A stretch of 64,000 nucleotides of DNA from Falsiroseomonas sp046052145 (GTDB lineage: Bacteria > Pseudomonadota > Alphaproteobacteria > Acetobacterales > Acetobacteraceae), in the NCBI GenBank assembly GCA_046052145.1, contig JBJOMW010000006.1, positions 62,001 to 126,000 on the forward strand. Reading direction: 5' to 3'. Shown here one piece after another: positions 8,402-17,019 of the stretch; positions within the stretch are counted from its first letter, which is position 1, and every line of letters starts with the position of its first letter. The notes below the pieces were generated by a model. The model worked only from the letters and a program-made list of their open reading frames with translations. It made no database searches and was not told the origin of the DNA. The position numbers were made by a program, and so were the translations under genes.

Positions 8402-9991
8402 TCAGGCCGCGATCCAGGCGCGCGCCAGGCCGAACCACCAGCCGGTCGGGTGCTGCGCATAGTTCCGCACGCGCGCCTGCGTCACGGAGACCAAGTTGGG
8501 CGAGTAGAGCATGATGGTCGGCACGGTGTCGCTCATCAGCTTCTGCAGCTCGACATAGATCCGCCGGCGCGCGGCCGGGTCGGAGGTCTCCATCCCCTGA
8601 TCGAGCAGGCGGTCGGCGTCCGCATTCGCCCAGTTGCGGAAGTCTGCGCCCTGCGGCGGGCTGCGGAAGTGCCGGTAGTAGAGGATGTGCGGATCGGGCT
8701 GCGTGCCCCAGTCGTTGAAGGTGAAGCGCATGTTCCGCGTACGGAACGCGTTGAGCCAGACGCCGAGCTCGACGCGCTGGATGTTGAGCCGGATGCCGAT
8801 GCGCTGCAGCTGCTGTGCGATGGTGACGGCCGCCGGGTCCATCCACTCGAAGCCGATGATGCTGACGAGGTCGAGCGCGAAGCCGCTGGCCAGCCCCGCC
8901 TCGGCCAGCAATGCGCGGGCGCGGTCGAGGTCTGGGCGCTGCGTGGACAGCTCGGCCAGCGGCGCGCCCCAGCTGTCCTGCATGGCGGCGACGGTGGTGC
9001 CAAGAACGGTGCCGTTGTTGCCGATCGCGGCCTGCATCACCGCTGCCTTGTCGATGGCCAGCGCGATGGCGCGGCGGACGCGCACGTCGCGCAGCTGGGC
9101 GAAATTGCCATCGAGGTCGAGCGTGCATTGCCGCAGCGAGGGCGCGGTGCCGATGTTCAGGCCCTGGACGTCCCGCAACTGGTCCGCATCCTGCGGCCGC
9201 GGCAGCAACGCGACATCGGCGCGGCGGTTGCGCACGGCCTGGAGCAGGCTCGCCGCATTCGGCTGCACGCTGAACAGGATGCCCTCGAGGTAGGGTTGGC
9301 CTGCCTCCCAGTACTGCGGGAAGCGCGCCATGCGGATGTGGCTCTGCGGGCGGAACTCGGCCAGGCGGAAGGGACCCGTGCCGACGGATTGCTGCGACAG
9401 CCGCGCGCGCGCATCGGGGCGCGCAAAGGTGTCACTTGGGACAACGCAGCCGAAGCGGTTGGTCAGCGTCATCGGCAGCGACGCGTTGGGCCGTGCGAGG
9501 CGGATCACGACGGTGTGGTCATCGGGCGTCGCGATCTCCGCGATGGCGCCGAAATCGGCCGCACCCGGGCTGCCGTTGCTGGCATCGCGGATGTAGTCGT
9601 AGCTGTACTTCACGTCGGCCGAGGTCATGGGCTGGCCGGTGTGGAAGGTGACGTTGCGCCGCAGGCGGAAGGTGTAGGTGAGCCCATCGGGCGAGATCTG
9701 CATGCTCTCCGCCAGCAGGGGCCGCGCCTCGCCGGACGGATGCTCGTACATCAGGCCCTGATACATCAGCACCGTAACCGCTGTGCGCGCGTCGCCGGCC
9801 TGGTGAAACGGGTCGAGGTTCGGCGGCTCGTTGGCGATGGCGACCGTCAGCGTGCCGCCGCGCCGTGCCTGCGGGTCGGCCGGGCCGTAGATGTCAAGGG
9901 CTGCGCCCTGCGCCCAGGGCAGTCCCGGGGCAGCAAGTAGGCCGCCCGTGCCCAGCAGCGCGGCACGGCGGGTGATTGAAGGCGTCCACAT
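8402..9991 (-). CDS. Peptide-type ABC transporter periplasmic binding protein (SBP_bac_5)
   Basis: The 529-residue exported protein has a Tat-like leader (ITRRAALLGTGGLLAAPGLPWAQG). It then carries the family-5 solute-binding features RRGGTLTVAIANEPPNLDPF, a LAESMQISPDGLTYTFRLR block and FHTGQPMTSADV. Family 5 proteins bind peptides, nickel chelates, opines, glutathione or agrocinopines. The gene lies 4 bp before dppB-like and 14 bp after the creatininase-like gene, so it belongs to the same operon. Its ligand is probably what the enolase-superfamily, creatininase-like and RidA-like enzymes of the operon degrade. Confidence 0.9.
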   Translation of the reverse strand: MWTPSITRRAALLGTGGLLAAPGLPWAQGAALDIYGPADPQARRGGTLTVAIANEPPNLDPFHQAGDARTAVTVLMYQGLMYEHPSGEARPLLAESMQISPDGLTYTFRLRRNVTFHTGQPMTSADVKYSYDYIRDASNGSPGAADFGAIAEIATPDDHTVVIRLARPNASLPMTLTNRFGCVVPSDTFARPDARARLSQQSVGTGPFRLAEFRPQSHIRMARFPQYWEAGQPYLEGILFSVQPNAASLLQAVRNRRADVALLPRPQDADQLRDVQGLNIGTAPSLRQCTLDLDGNFAQLRDVRVRRAIALAIDKAAVMQAAIGNNGTVLGTTVAAMQDSWGAPLAELSTQRPDLDRARALLAEAGLASGFALDLVSIIGFEWMDPAAVTIAQQLQRIGIRLNIQRVELGVWLNAFRTRNMRFTFNDWGTQPDPHILYYRHFRSPPQGADFRNWANADADRLLDQGMETSDPAARRRIYVELQKLMSDTVPTIMLYSPNLVSVTQARVRNYAQHPTGWWFGLARAWIAA

Positions 9992-10005
9992 CGTTTCCGT
10001 CTCCC

Positions 10006-10755
10006 TTAGTGTTCGAGGAATGCGTTGAGGAAGGTGACCGTGCGCGCGACGGCGGTGCCGATGATGTCCTCGCCGGCCTCGGCGGTCGCGAGGCGCGCAT
10101 CGCCGAAGACGCCGTTGCGCGTCTGCTCGTGGAAGGGGATCGGCACCTGCAGGAAGAAGGGCTGCTCATTGGTGCCGAGCGGCAGGTCGAGCGGGATCAT
10201 GTCGCCGGGTGCGAGTGTCTCGGCGCGCACCAACTCCGGTGCGAGCGCCTGCGCGACGGAGACCTCCACTTCGCAGGCATGGCCGAAGCGCGGTGTCTTG
10301 CCATGCGCTTTCACGCGGTCCGCGGCCTGCTGGAAGTAGAAGCTGACAGCGGCCTTGATGCCGACCTCGTAGAGGATGCGCGACGCCGCCACGGCCAGCG
10401 CCGTCGTGTTGCCGTTGTGGCCGTTGACCAGCAGCAGGTGGGTCACGCCATGCGCCTTCAGGCTGCGCGCGACGTCCACGCAACAGCCCTGGAAGGTCTC
10501 CTCGGACAGCGTGATCGTGCCCGCGAAGCGCATATGGTGGCGTGACAGGCCGAAGGGGATCGGCGGCAGGACGACCGCGACCGGCCCCATCGCCTCAGCG
10601 ATGCGTTGCGACAGGCGATGGGCGATGACGAAGTCGGTCCCCATCTCCATGTTGGGCCCGTGCTGCTCCGTCGCGCCGACCGGCAGCAGCGCCAGCCGCG
10701 GCCGCGCAGCGGCAAACTCCACCGTCGTCATCTCCGCCAGTTCCAGCCAGGCCAT
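10006..10755 (-). CDS. Creatininase-family amidohydrolase
   Basis: The 249-residue protein carries the creatininase metal-site motifs: GATEQHGPNMEMGTD (Glu30, His32, Asp41), HMRFAGTITL, LLLVNGHNGNT and GHACEVEVS. The family includes creatininase, the mycofactocin peptidase MftE and FAPy deformylases; most open a cyclic amide or cleave an amide or formamide. There is no signal peptide. The start is the ATG at 10755, two bases downstream of the stop of the RidA-like gene, and the binding-protein gene follows after 14 bp. In this operon it probably hydrolyses an amide or lactam bond of the imported compound. The exact substrate is unknown. Confidence 0.88.
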   Translation of the reverse strand: MAWLELAEMTTVEFAAARPRLALLPVGATEQHGPNMEMGTDFVIAHRLSQRIAEAMGPVAVVLPPIPFGLSRHHMRFAGTITLSEETFQGCCVDVARSLKAHGVTHLLLVNGHNGNTTALAVAASRILYEVGIKAAVSFYFQQAADRVKAHGKTPRFGHACEVEVSVAQALAPELVRAETLAPGDMIPLDLPLGTNEQPFFLQVPIPFHEQTRNGVFGDARLATAEAGEDIIGTAVARTVTFLNAFLEH

Positions 10756-10757
10756 GG

Positions 10758-11225
10758 TCAGGCGTCCTTCAGCGCGAAGACGAACTCGATTTCCACCGGC
10801 ACCCCGCGTGGCAGCATCGCGACGCCAACCGCGCTGCGCGCGTGCCGGCCGTCATCGCCGAACACTCGGCCGAGCAGGTTCGACGCTGCGTCGATCACCC
10901 GTGGCTGTTCGACGAAGCCGGGCGCGGAGGCGACGAAACCGGTTACCTTCAGCGCGCGCGCGACGGCGTCGAGCGATCCAACTGCCGCGCGCAGCACGGC
11001 CAGCCCCTGCAAGGCGCAGAGCTCCGCTGCGTGGCGCGCGGCCTCCAGTGAGACATCCTCTCCGAGGCGCCCGAGGACCGGCAGCGTGCCGTCCGCTGCG
11101 CGTGGCAGTTGCCCGCTGACCCACACCAGGCCGCTATGCACCACCGCAGGGACATAGTCGAAGGCCGGCGCCGTGACCGGCGGCAAGGTGATGCCGAGGC
11201 TGGCGAGCCTCGCCTCGTGGCTCAT
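10758..11225 (-). CDS. RidA/YjgF-family protein
   Basis: The 155-residue protein belongs to the longer (about 150-residue) RidA subgroup. It starts MSHEARLASLGITLPPV and has VVHSGLVWVSGQLPRAADG, ALCALQGLAVLRAAVGSLD and the VEIEFVFALKDA ending. RidA proteins hydrolyse reactive enamine/imine intermediates from amino-acid metabolism; the long subgroup is poorly characterised. Its start overlaps the epimerase stop by 4 bp. An imine-deaminating function would suit degradation of an amino-group-bearing substrate by the neighbouring dehydratase, but that is inference. Confidence 0.85.
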   Translation of the reverse strand: MSHEARLASLGITLPPVTAPAFDYVPAVVHSGLVWVSGQLPRAADGTLPVLGRLGEDVSLEAARHAAELCALQGLAVLRAAVGSLDAVARALKVTGFVASAPGFVEQPRVIDAASNLLGRVFGDDGRHARSAVGVAMLPRGVPVEIEFVFALKDA

Positions 11226-12139
11226 GCGCCCCTCCCCATTTCTGTCAGTGTGTCGTCCAGGATGTCCCTGAGGCCGCGCCGCGCTGCCCAGCCCAGGGCC
11301 CGCAGCCTTGCGTCGTCCACCAGCGGGAAGGCGGCGGGCGCGTGCAGCGGCACAGCCTCAATGCGCGGCGAGAGCGCGGTGGCAATCGCGGGCAGGCTGG
11401 TCGTCAGCCCCGCCATGTTCAGCAGGCGCGGCGGCCCGCGCAGCGCAGCCAGGAGCAGGACCGCCTCCGCCGCGTCGTCGCCATGCACGACGTCGAAGGG
11501 CGCGGCGGGCACCTCCTCCCTGAGCGGCGTACCGTCCGCTGCGGCGCGCAGCATCCGCGCATAGGCGCCGGCGGCGCCCGCGTACCAACGGCCTGGCCCG
11601 AAGACGAGGGGCAGGCGCAGGGTCACCACATCCAGGCCGAGCGCCTCCGCGGCCCATGCCGCCGCCTGCTCGGCCATCAGCTTGGTCAGGCCGTAGGCTG
11701 TGCGCGGGGCAGGGGGCGCGGCTTCGTCCACGCGTGGCGCGGGGTAGAGTGCGGCCGGGCCATATATAACGGTTGAGCCGCATTGCACCACGCGCGCGAC
11801 GCCCGCCGTGGCGCAGGCTGCCAACGCGGCGGCGAAGGCGCCCGCATTGACCGCGACCGCGCGCGCGACGTCCGCTTCCGCAGTGCGCGCCAGGCCGTCG
11901 CCACCGGGGTTGTGGCCAGCCGCCCAGACCACGGCGTCCGGCCTGAAGGCCGCCAGCGCCTCTGCCAAGGCGCGCGTTTCCTCGGCGCTGCCAGCGAAGC
12001 GTGCGATGTTGAGGTCGGCCGCCAGGTCGCGCCCTGCGGGGCCGAAGCTGGCGCAGCTCATGCCGCGCGCCACGCCAGCGCGCAGCACGCGGCTGCCGAC
12101 GAAACCGCCCCCGCCGATCACGAGAATCCGTTCCGTCAT
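11222..12139 (-). CDS. NAD(P)-dependent epimerase/dehydratase (extended SDR)
   Basis: The 305-residue protein begins with the Rossmann motif VIGGGGFVGSRVLRAG. It has VVWAAGHNPGGDG in the NAD-contact loop, a VVQCGSTVIYG strand (active-site Ser region), and YGLTKLMAEQ, which carries the catalytic Tyr-x3-Lys. LRLPLVFGPGRWY and VVHGDDAAEAVLLL follow as in nucleotide-sugar epimerase/UronDH-like proteins. It overlaps both neighbours by 4 bp (ATPase upstream, RidA-like downstream). A sugar or sugar-acid dehydrogenase/epimerase role is plausible beside the enolase-superfamily dehydratase. Confidence 0.87.
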   Translation of the reverse strand: MTERILVIGGGGFVGSRVLRAGVARGMSCASFGPAGRDLAADLNIARFAGSAEETRALAEALAAFRPDAVVWAAGHNPGGDGLARTAEADVARAVAVNAGAFAAALAACATAGVARVVQCGSTVIYGPAALYPAPRVDEAAPPAPRTAYGLTKLMAEQAAAWAAEALGLDVVTLRLPLVFGPGRWYAGAAGAYARMLRAAADGTPLREEVPAAPFDVVHGDDAAEAVLLLAALRGPPRLLNMAGLTTSLPAIATALSPRIEAVPLHAPAAFPLVDDARLRALGWAARRGLRDILDDTLTEMGRGA

Positions 12140-13110
12140 GGCAGCACCAACTCGTCGCGGATGCAGGCGGCGCGCCGGCCGAGCCCGACCTCGCGCAGCG
12201 CCGGAATCTCTCTCGCGCAGGTCGGGCCCGCATGCGGGCAGCGCGTGCGGAAGACGCAGCCCGAAGGCGGGGCCGCCGGGCTCGGGATCTCGCCCGCGAG
12301 GACGATGCGCGGTCCGCGCGCGCGTCCGGGCCGGCCGGGCGAGGCGGAGAGCAGAGCCCGCGTGTAGGGATGCCGCGGGTCGCGGAACAGCGCCTCTGCC
12401 GGTCCTTCCTCCATCACCCGGCCGAGGTAGAGCACCGCGACCCGGTCGCAGAGCGCGCGCACCGCGCCGAGGTCGTGCGAGACGAACAGAAGCGCAAGGC
12501 CGCGCTCCGCCCGCAACTCCCGCAGCAGCGCCAGGATTTCCGCGCCGACGGAGACGTCGAGCGCCGAGACCGGCTCGTCCGCCACCAGGAAGTCGGGCTG
12601 CACCGCGAGCGCCCGGGCGATCGCGACGCGCTGGCGCTGCCCGCCCGACAGAGCCCGAGGCGGGCGGCCCATCGCTTCCGGCGGAAGTCCGACACGCTCC
12701 AGCAGCGCCGCCGTGCGCGCCCGCGCCTCCTCCCGCCCGGCGAGGCCATGCAACAGCATCCCGTCCGCCACCGCCGCGCCGATGGTCATGCGTGGGTTGA
12801 GGCTGCCGAAGGGATCCTGAAAGACCATCTGCATCCGCCGGCGCAGCGGCCTGAGCGCGGCGCGGTCGAGCGCGGTGATGTCGGTGCCCTCGAAGCGGAC
12901 ACTGCCCGCGGTCGGGCGCAGCAGGCGCAGCAGCATCCGTCCGATGGTGGACTTGCCGCTGCCGCTCTCGCCCACCAGGCCGAGCGCTTCACCGCGACCG
13001 ATCGAGAGGTCCACGCCCGCCACCGCGCGCACCGGCCGGCGCCGCGGCGCGAACAGGCTAGGCCCGCCGAATTCCATGGTCAGCCCGCGTGCTTCCACCA
13101 GCGCGCTCAT
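12136..13110 (-). CDS. Peptide-type ABC transporter ATP-binding protein, DppF-like
   Basis: The 324-residue ATPase has Walker A GESGSGKST (about residues 48-56), VFQDPFGSLNPRM in the Q-loop, signature LSGGQRQRVAIARAL, Walker B FLVADEPVSALD and the H-loop FVSHDLG. The C-terminal oligopeptide-transporter extension has Cys residues (CVFRTRCPHAGPTCAREI), which in relatives ligate an iron-sulfur cluster. The frame continues upstream, but the ATG at 13110 overlaps the DppD-like stop by 4 bp and gives a normal length. It works with the DppD-like ATPase; their permeases are encoded about 4 kb downstream in the same operon. Confidence 0.92.
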   Translation of the reverse strand: MSALVEARGLTMEFGGPSLFAPRRRPVRAVAGVDLSIGRGEALGLVGESGSGKSTIGRMLLRLLRPTAGSVRFEGTDITALDRAALRPLRRRMQMVFQDPFGSLNPRMTIGAAVADGMLLHGLAGREEARARTAALLERVGLPPEAMGRPPRALSGGQRQRVAIARALAVQPDFLVADEPVSALDVSVGAEILALLRELRAERGLALLFVSHDLGAVRALCDRVAVLYLGRVMEEGPAEALFRDPRHPYTRALLSASPGRPGRARGPRIVLAGEIPSPAAPPSGCVFRTRCPHAGPTCAREIPALREVGLGRRAACIRDELVLP

Positions 13111-14099
13111 GCGACCTCCTCGGCACGCAGGCAGCGGCTCGAACGGCCCGGCGCGACGGCACGCAGCGGCACAGGCGCCTCGCGGCAGGCTGTGGCGGCC
13201 AGCGCGCAGCGCTCGGCGAAGCGGCAATGCGGCGGCGGGGCGAGGGGGCTCGGCATCCGCCCGGGGATGCCGCGCGGCGGCGCGCCGTCGCCTTCCATCT
13301 CCGGTACGCAATCCAGTAGCGCGCGGGTGTAGGGATGTCGCGGCGCGGCCAGCACCTCGGCCGCTGGCCCTTCCTCCACCACTTCGCCCGCGTAGAGCAC
13401 GCAGACCCGGTGCGCGAGGCCCGCGACAAGGCCGAGGTCGTGGCTGACGAAGATCATCGCCATGCCCTCGCGCGCCTGCAGGTCCTGCAGCAGTTCGACG
13501 ATCTGCGCCTGGATGGTGACGTCGAGCGCGGTTGTCGGCTCGTCGGCAATCAGCAGGCGAGGCTGCCCTGCGAGCGCGAGCGCGATCACCGCGCGTTGGC
13601 GCATCCCGCCGGAGAGCTGATGCGGATACTCGCCGGCGCGCCGATGCGGGTCTGGGATCCCGACGCGTTCGAGCAGCGCCACCGCATCCTCCTGCGCCTC
13701 ACGTCGGCCGGCGCCGCGCAGGTGGCGCAGCGTCTCGGCGATCTGGTCGCCGATGCGGAAGACGGGATCGAGCGCGCTGCCCGGATCCTGGAACACCACC
13801 GCGATGTCCCGCCCGCGCAGCCGGCGCAGCGCCTCGCCGCGCAGCGTGGCGAGGTCGAGCGCCGCGCCGTCGCGCGCGGTCCAGCTGAGCTGGCCGGTGA
13901 CCCGCACCTCGGGCCCGTGCAGCCGCGCCACCGCCATCGCGGTGGCCGATTTTCCGCTGCCGCTCTCGCCGACCAGCGCGAGTGTCTGCCCCTCGGCCAC
14001 CGTGAACGACACCTCCTCCACCGCGCGCAGCCAGCCGCTCCCGGCCGGGAAGGCGACCGAGAGGCGGTCGGCGCGCAGCAGGGAGGCGGGCGCGCTCAC
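13107..14099 (-). CDS. Peptide-type ABC transporter ATP-binding protein, DppD-like
   Basis: The 330-residue ATPase shows Walker A GESGSGKSA, VFQDPGSALDPVFRIG, signature LSGGMRQRAVIALAL, Walker B LLIADEPTTALDVTIQAQI and H-loop FVSHDLG. The C-terminal Cys-containing tail (CRFAERCALAATACREA) is the DppD/OppD type. Its ATG overlaps the dehydratase stop by 4 bp. With the DppF-like protein it should form the ATPase heterodimer for the DppB/C-like permeases at 6659-8397. Confidence 0.92.
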   Translation of the reverse strand: MSAPASLLRADRLSVAFPAGSGWLRAVEEVSFTVAEGQTLALVGESGSGKSATAMAVARLHGPEVRVTGQLSWTARDGAALDLATLRGEALRRLRGRDIAVVFQDPGSALDPVFRIGDQIAETLRHLRGAGRREAQEDAVALLERVGIPDPHRRAGEYPHQLSGGMRQRAVIALALAGQPRLLIADEPTTALDVTIQAQIVELLQDLQAREGMAMIFVSHDLGLVAGLAHRVCVLYAGEVVEEGPAAEVLAAPRHPYTRALLDCVPEMEGDGAPPRGIPGRMPSPLAPPPHCRFAERCALAATACREAPVPLRAVAPGRSSRCLRAEEVA

Positions 14100-15262
14100 C
14101 GCGGGCGGAAGCGCGCGAGTGCGGCGCGGTCCGGCTCCACGCCGAGGCCGGGCGCCATGGGCACCGCGATGCGGCCCTGCACGGGGCGGAGCGGTGCGAG
14201 CAGGATTTCGTCGCGCAGCGGGTTGTCGGCGACGTCGTACTCGACCCAGGGCGGATCGGCCTCGTTGGTGGTGGCCGGATAGGCCGGGTGCGCGGCCACC
14301 AGATGCACCGCTGCCGCAAGGCCTAGGCCGCTGCCCCAGACATGCGGCGACAGGCGCGCATGGCGCAGCGTGCAGAGCTGGGAGATCAGACGCCCCTGGC
14401 TCAGCCCGCCGACCAGGGCAAGGTCGGGCTGCGCCACGTCCATGGCGCGCGGGGCGAGCAGTCGGTCGAAGGCGAAGGCGGTGTAGAGCGCCTCCCCGGT
14501 TGCGACGGGGATGGTCGCGCGGGCGTGCAGCAGGCGGTAGCCTTCCTCCTCGGCCGGTGCCAGCGGTTCCTCGAACCAGCCGACATCGAGCCCCTCCAGC
14601 GCGCGCATGGAGGCGAGCACTTGGTCGAGCGTGTAGTTGCCGTTCGCGTCCACGAAGATGCGCATCGCCGGGCCATGCGCGTCGCGCACCAGCCTGACGC
14701 GCGCCGCGTCATCCGCCGCGCCACGGCCGATCTTGATCTTGCAGGCCGGAAAGCCCGCGAAGCGGGGAAGCTGGGCGGCCAATCCGCGTGCCGGATCGGC
14801 TGTGAAGTAGCCGCCGGAGGCGTAACAGAGCACCTCCTCCCGCGCGCGGCCGCCGATCAGCGCATGGACCGGCAGGCCGAGTTCCTTCCCGAGCGCGTCA
14901 TGGATGGCGATGTCGAGGCCGGAGAGCAGCACCATCAGCGCGTTTTGCACGCCGAAATGGTAGTTCTGCGCGATCAGCCCGTGGAACAGCGCGGCGTGGT
15001 CGGTCAGCCGCGCGCCCTTCCAGCGCGCCTCGACCATCGGAAGATAGGCGGCGGGGAAGTCGGGCGGCCCCCAGGCCTCCCCCCAGCCGGTGACGCCGGT
15101 GTTGGTCTCGATCTCGACCAGCGTCGCGCCGCGCGCCGCCGTTAGGCCGCGGGCCATGCCATAGGCGTGGTCCTCGGGCATCTGGTGGAGCAGCGGGTGC
15201 AGGCGGATCCGCGCGATGCGGGCTGCGCTGTCGGTGGGTGGCGTGGCGGCGGGGTCGGTCAT
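14096..15262 (-). CDS. Enolase-superfamily dehydratase/racemase (mandelate racemase-like)
   Basis: The 388-residue protein has an N-terminal capping domain and a TIM-barrel domain with mandelate-racemase-type residues: KIKIGRG (the KxK acid/base, near 173-175), metal ligands in FVDANGNYT (Asp near 203), WFEEPL (Glu near 231) and VATGEAL (Glu near 255), Asp in QPDLALVGG and His in SPHVWGSG as the His-Asp dyad. This active site usually dehydrates acid sugars or epimerises alpha-protons of carboxylates. The ATG at 15262 overlaps the GntR stop by 4 bp; an upstream in-frame extension lies inside the GntR gene. It is probably the first metabolic step in the operon; the substrate cannot be deduced. 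Confidence 0.9.
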   Translation of the reverse strand: MTDPAATPPTDSAARIARIRLHPLLHQMPEDHAYGMARGLTAARGATLVEIETNTGVTGWGEAWGPPDFPAAYLPMVEARWKGARLTDHAALFHGLIAQNYHFGVQNALMVLLSGLDIAIHDALGKELGLPVHALIGGRAREEVLCYASGGYFTADPARGLAAQLPRFAGFPACKIKIGRGAADDAARVRLVRDAHGPAMRIFVDANGNYTLDQVLASMRALEGLDVGWFEEPLAPAEEEGYRLLHARATIPVATGEALYTAFAFDRLLAPRAMDVAQPDLALVGGLSQGRLISQLCTLRHARLSPHVWGSGLGLAAAVHLVAAHPAYPATTNEADPPWVEYDVADNPLRDEILLAPLRPVQGRIAVPMAPGLGVEPDRAALARFRPR

Positions 15263-15915
15263 GGCACAAGGCGCTCCCGGGAGCCTTCGAGATGGGCGGT
15301 CATCGCCGCCTCGGCCGCCGCGGGGTCGCGGGCCTCGAGGGCGGCGAGCAGGCGCTGATGCTCGGCTGCCGTGTCCTCGGCCCCGGTCTGCGCGGCGAGA
15401 TAGAGGCGCGAGACGTGGATCTGCGCGTTGAGGGCGGCGAGCGCCTGGCGGGCCGGAGCGTTGTCCGCGGCCTCGGCGATGGTGTCGTGGAAGGCCTCGT
15501 CGGCCGCGGCATGTGCGTGGTGGCGCTGCCAGGGGCCGTGGCGGGCCTCCGGCGCCATGGCGGAGAGCGCCTCGCGCAGCCGGCTGAACTGCGCTGCCGT
15601 GATGCGGGACGCGGCGCGCCCGGCGAGCCATGGTTCGAGCCGAAGCCGCGTGTCGAACATTGCGTGCAGGAACGCGGCATCGGGCATCGGCGCGACGGAG
15701 AAGCCGAGGAAGGGCTCGTTGCGGACCAGCCCGCGCGCCGCCAAGGCCGACAGGGCTTCGCGGAGCGGGGAGGAACTGACGCCCATCTCACGCGCCAGCG
15801 CGTCGATGTTCAGTCGCGCCCCGGGAGGCAGGTCGCGGTCCATGATGCGCCCGAGCAGTTGGGCGCGCACCTGTTGCGCCAGTCCGACCCGCGTGAGGGC
15901 TCGTGCATCCTGCAT
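15259..15915 (-). CDS. GntR-family (FadR/FCD) transcriptional regulator
   Basis: The 218-residue protein has an N-terminal winged helix (RAQLLGRIMDRDLPPGARLN, then LAREMGVSSSPLREALSALA) and an all-helical FCD ligand-binding domain in the C-terminal 140 residues (DTRLRLEPWLAGRAA, DEAFHDTIAEAADN). The ATG at 15915 (MQDARALTRVG) was preferred over the longer frame to 16029, whose translation is not regulator-like. A perfect 12-bp palindrome overlaps this start. The gene heads the ten-gene operon and overlaps the dehydratase by 4 bp, so it probably represses its own catabolic operon until a pathway metabolite binds. Confidence 0.88.
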   Translation of the reverse strand: MQDARALTRVGLAQQVRAQLLGRIMDRDLPPGARLNIDALAREMGVSSSPLREALSALAARGLVRNEPFLGFSVAPMPDAAFLHAMFDTRLRLEPWLAGRAASRITAAQFSRLREALSAMAPEARHGPWQRHHAHAAADEAFHDTIAEAADNAPARQALAALNAQIHVSRLYLAAQTGAEDTAAEHQRLLAALEARDPAAAEAAMTAHLEGSRERLVP

Positions 15916-15925
15916 CGTGCACGAT
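15914..15925. promoter_or_regulatory. Palindrome ATCGTGCACGAT at GntR start, candidate operator
   Basis: A perfect 12-bp palindrome, ATCGTGCACGAT, covers the first two bases of the GntR ATG and the ten bases before it. GntR regulators bind short palindromes of this size and often autoregulate. Binding here would block translation initiation as well as transcription. Palindrome seen; function inferred. Confidence 0.35.
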
Positions 15926-16140
15926 CCTGCAATCGGACCGCGGCGGGCGCAAGTCGACTTTATCGGTGCGGGGGCATGCCTCGTGCGGCTGCACCGGCAG
16001 GCTGCTTCCACGGGGGCGGGTGAGCGCAATGGACCGCAAGGCCGCAGCCCTGCTGTTCATGCGCAGCACCACACCACTCTGAGCCACGCGGCTGCCGCAT
16101 CAGCCGTCACCGCGCCTGGCGCCGGAGCCTAAGGTGCTGA

Positions 16141-17019
16141 TCAGCTGTCGTAAGCGGAGATGATCGCTTGTGTGCCGACCTCGCCACCGAGCGTTGCGGC
16201 GACGCGCTCGAACAAGCTGCGGGCCTGGGCAAGGCCGGGAAGGGCGAGGCCCATCGCCTCGGCCTCTGTGACCGCGATTCCAAGGTCCTTCAGGAAGTGC
16301 TTCACCATGAAGCCGGGTGCGAAGTCGCCCGCCAGCATCTTCGGTCCCAGCGCTGTGAGTTGGAAAGAGCCTGCGGCGCCCGGCGCGAGCGCAGCGATCA
16401 CGGCCTCACCATCCAAACCCGCCCGGCGCGCATAGGAGAGCCCCTCCGCGACGCCCATCACCGTGGAGGCGATGGCGATCTGATTGGCCATCTTCGCATG
16501 TTGCCCGGCCCCCGGCGCACCCATCCGACGGATCGTCTTGCCCATGCGCGCGAAGACAGGCTCCGCGCGCGCGAAGGCTGCCGCATCGCCGCCAACCATG
16601 ATGGAGAGCGCCGCGTTGCGCGCACCCGGCTCACCGCCCGAGACCGGCGCATCGAGCGCCGCGCAGCCGCGCTCTGCCGCGGCCGCGGCGAGGCGTACGG
16701 CAAGGCGCGGGGCAGAGGTGGTCATATCGATCAGCAGTGTCCCTGGCCGCGCCCCGGCCAGCAGTCCGCCCGCGCCCAGCCAAACCTGCTCGACGTCCTG
16801 CGGGAAGCCAAGGATGGTGATGATGATGTCGCTCGCGGCCGCCAGATCCGCCGGCGTCTCTGCCCATGCCGCGCCGGCGTCCAGCAGTGCCTGGATGCGC
16901 GGCGTGCGGGAGCGGTTGGCAATGGTCAGCGCATGGCCAGCGGCCAGAAGGTGCCCGGCCATGGGCGCGCCCATGATCCCGAGGCCCATGAAGCCGATGC
17001 GTGGCAGCGTGTTCGTCAT
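16141..17019 (-). CDS. NAD(P)-dependent 3-hydroxyisobutyrate dehydrogenase-family oxidoreductase
   Basis: The 292-residue protein is a beta-hydroxyacid dehydrogenase. It has the Rossmann start GFMGLGIMGAPMAGHLL, LIDMTTSAPRLA, the substrate loop DAPVSGGEPGARNA, and GAPGAGQHAKMANQ, which carries the conserved catalytic Lys. Relatives oxidise 3-hydroxyisobutyrate, tartronate semialdehyde or related acids. It is the last gene of the leftward ABC-transporter operon, overlapping the molybdopterin-subunit gene by 4 bp, so it probably acts on a product derived from the imported solute. Confidence 0.9.
   Translation of the reverse strand: MTNTLPRIGFMGLGIMGAPMAGHLLAAGHALTIANRSRTPRIQALLDAGAAWAETPADLAAASDIIITILGFPQDVEQVWLGAGGLLAGARPGTLLIDMTTSAPRLAVRLAAAAAERGCAALDAPVSGGEPGARNAALSIMVGGDAAAFARAEPVFARMGKTIRRMGAPGAGQHAKMANQIAIASTVMGVAEGLSYARRAGLDGEAVIAALAPGAAGSFQLTALGPKMLAGDFAPGFMVKHFLKDLGIAVTEAEAMGLALPGLAQARSLFERVAATLGGEVGTQAIISAYDS

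Noticed and set aside
8039..9940. 633-codon open frame on the plus strand
   Set aside because: It is antisense to the family-5 binding protein and DppB-like genes and shows no motif; the minus-strand proteins have full family signatures.
15916..16029. N-terminal extension of the GntR gene to 16029
   Set aside because: The added residues are unlike a regulator N-terminus. The ATG at 15915 gives normal family length and overlaps a palindrome suited to autoregulation.
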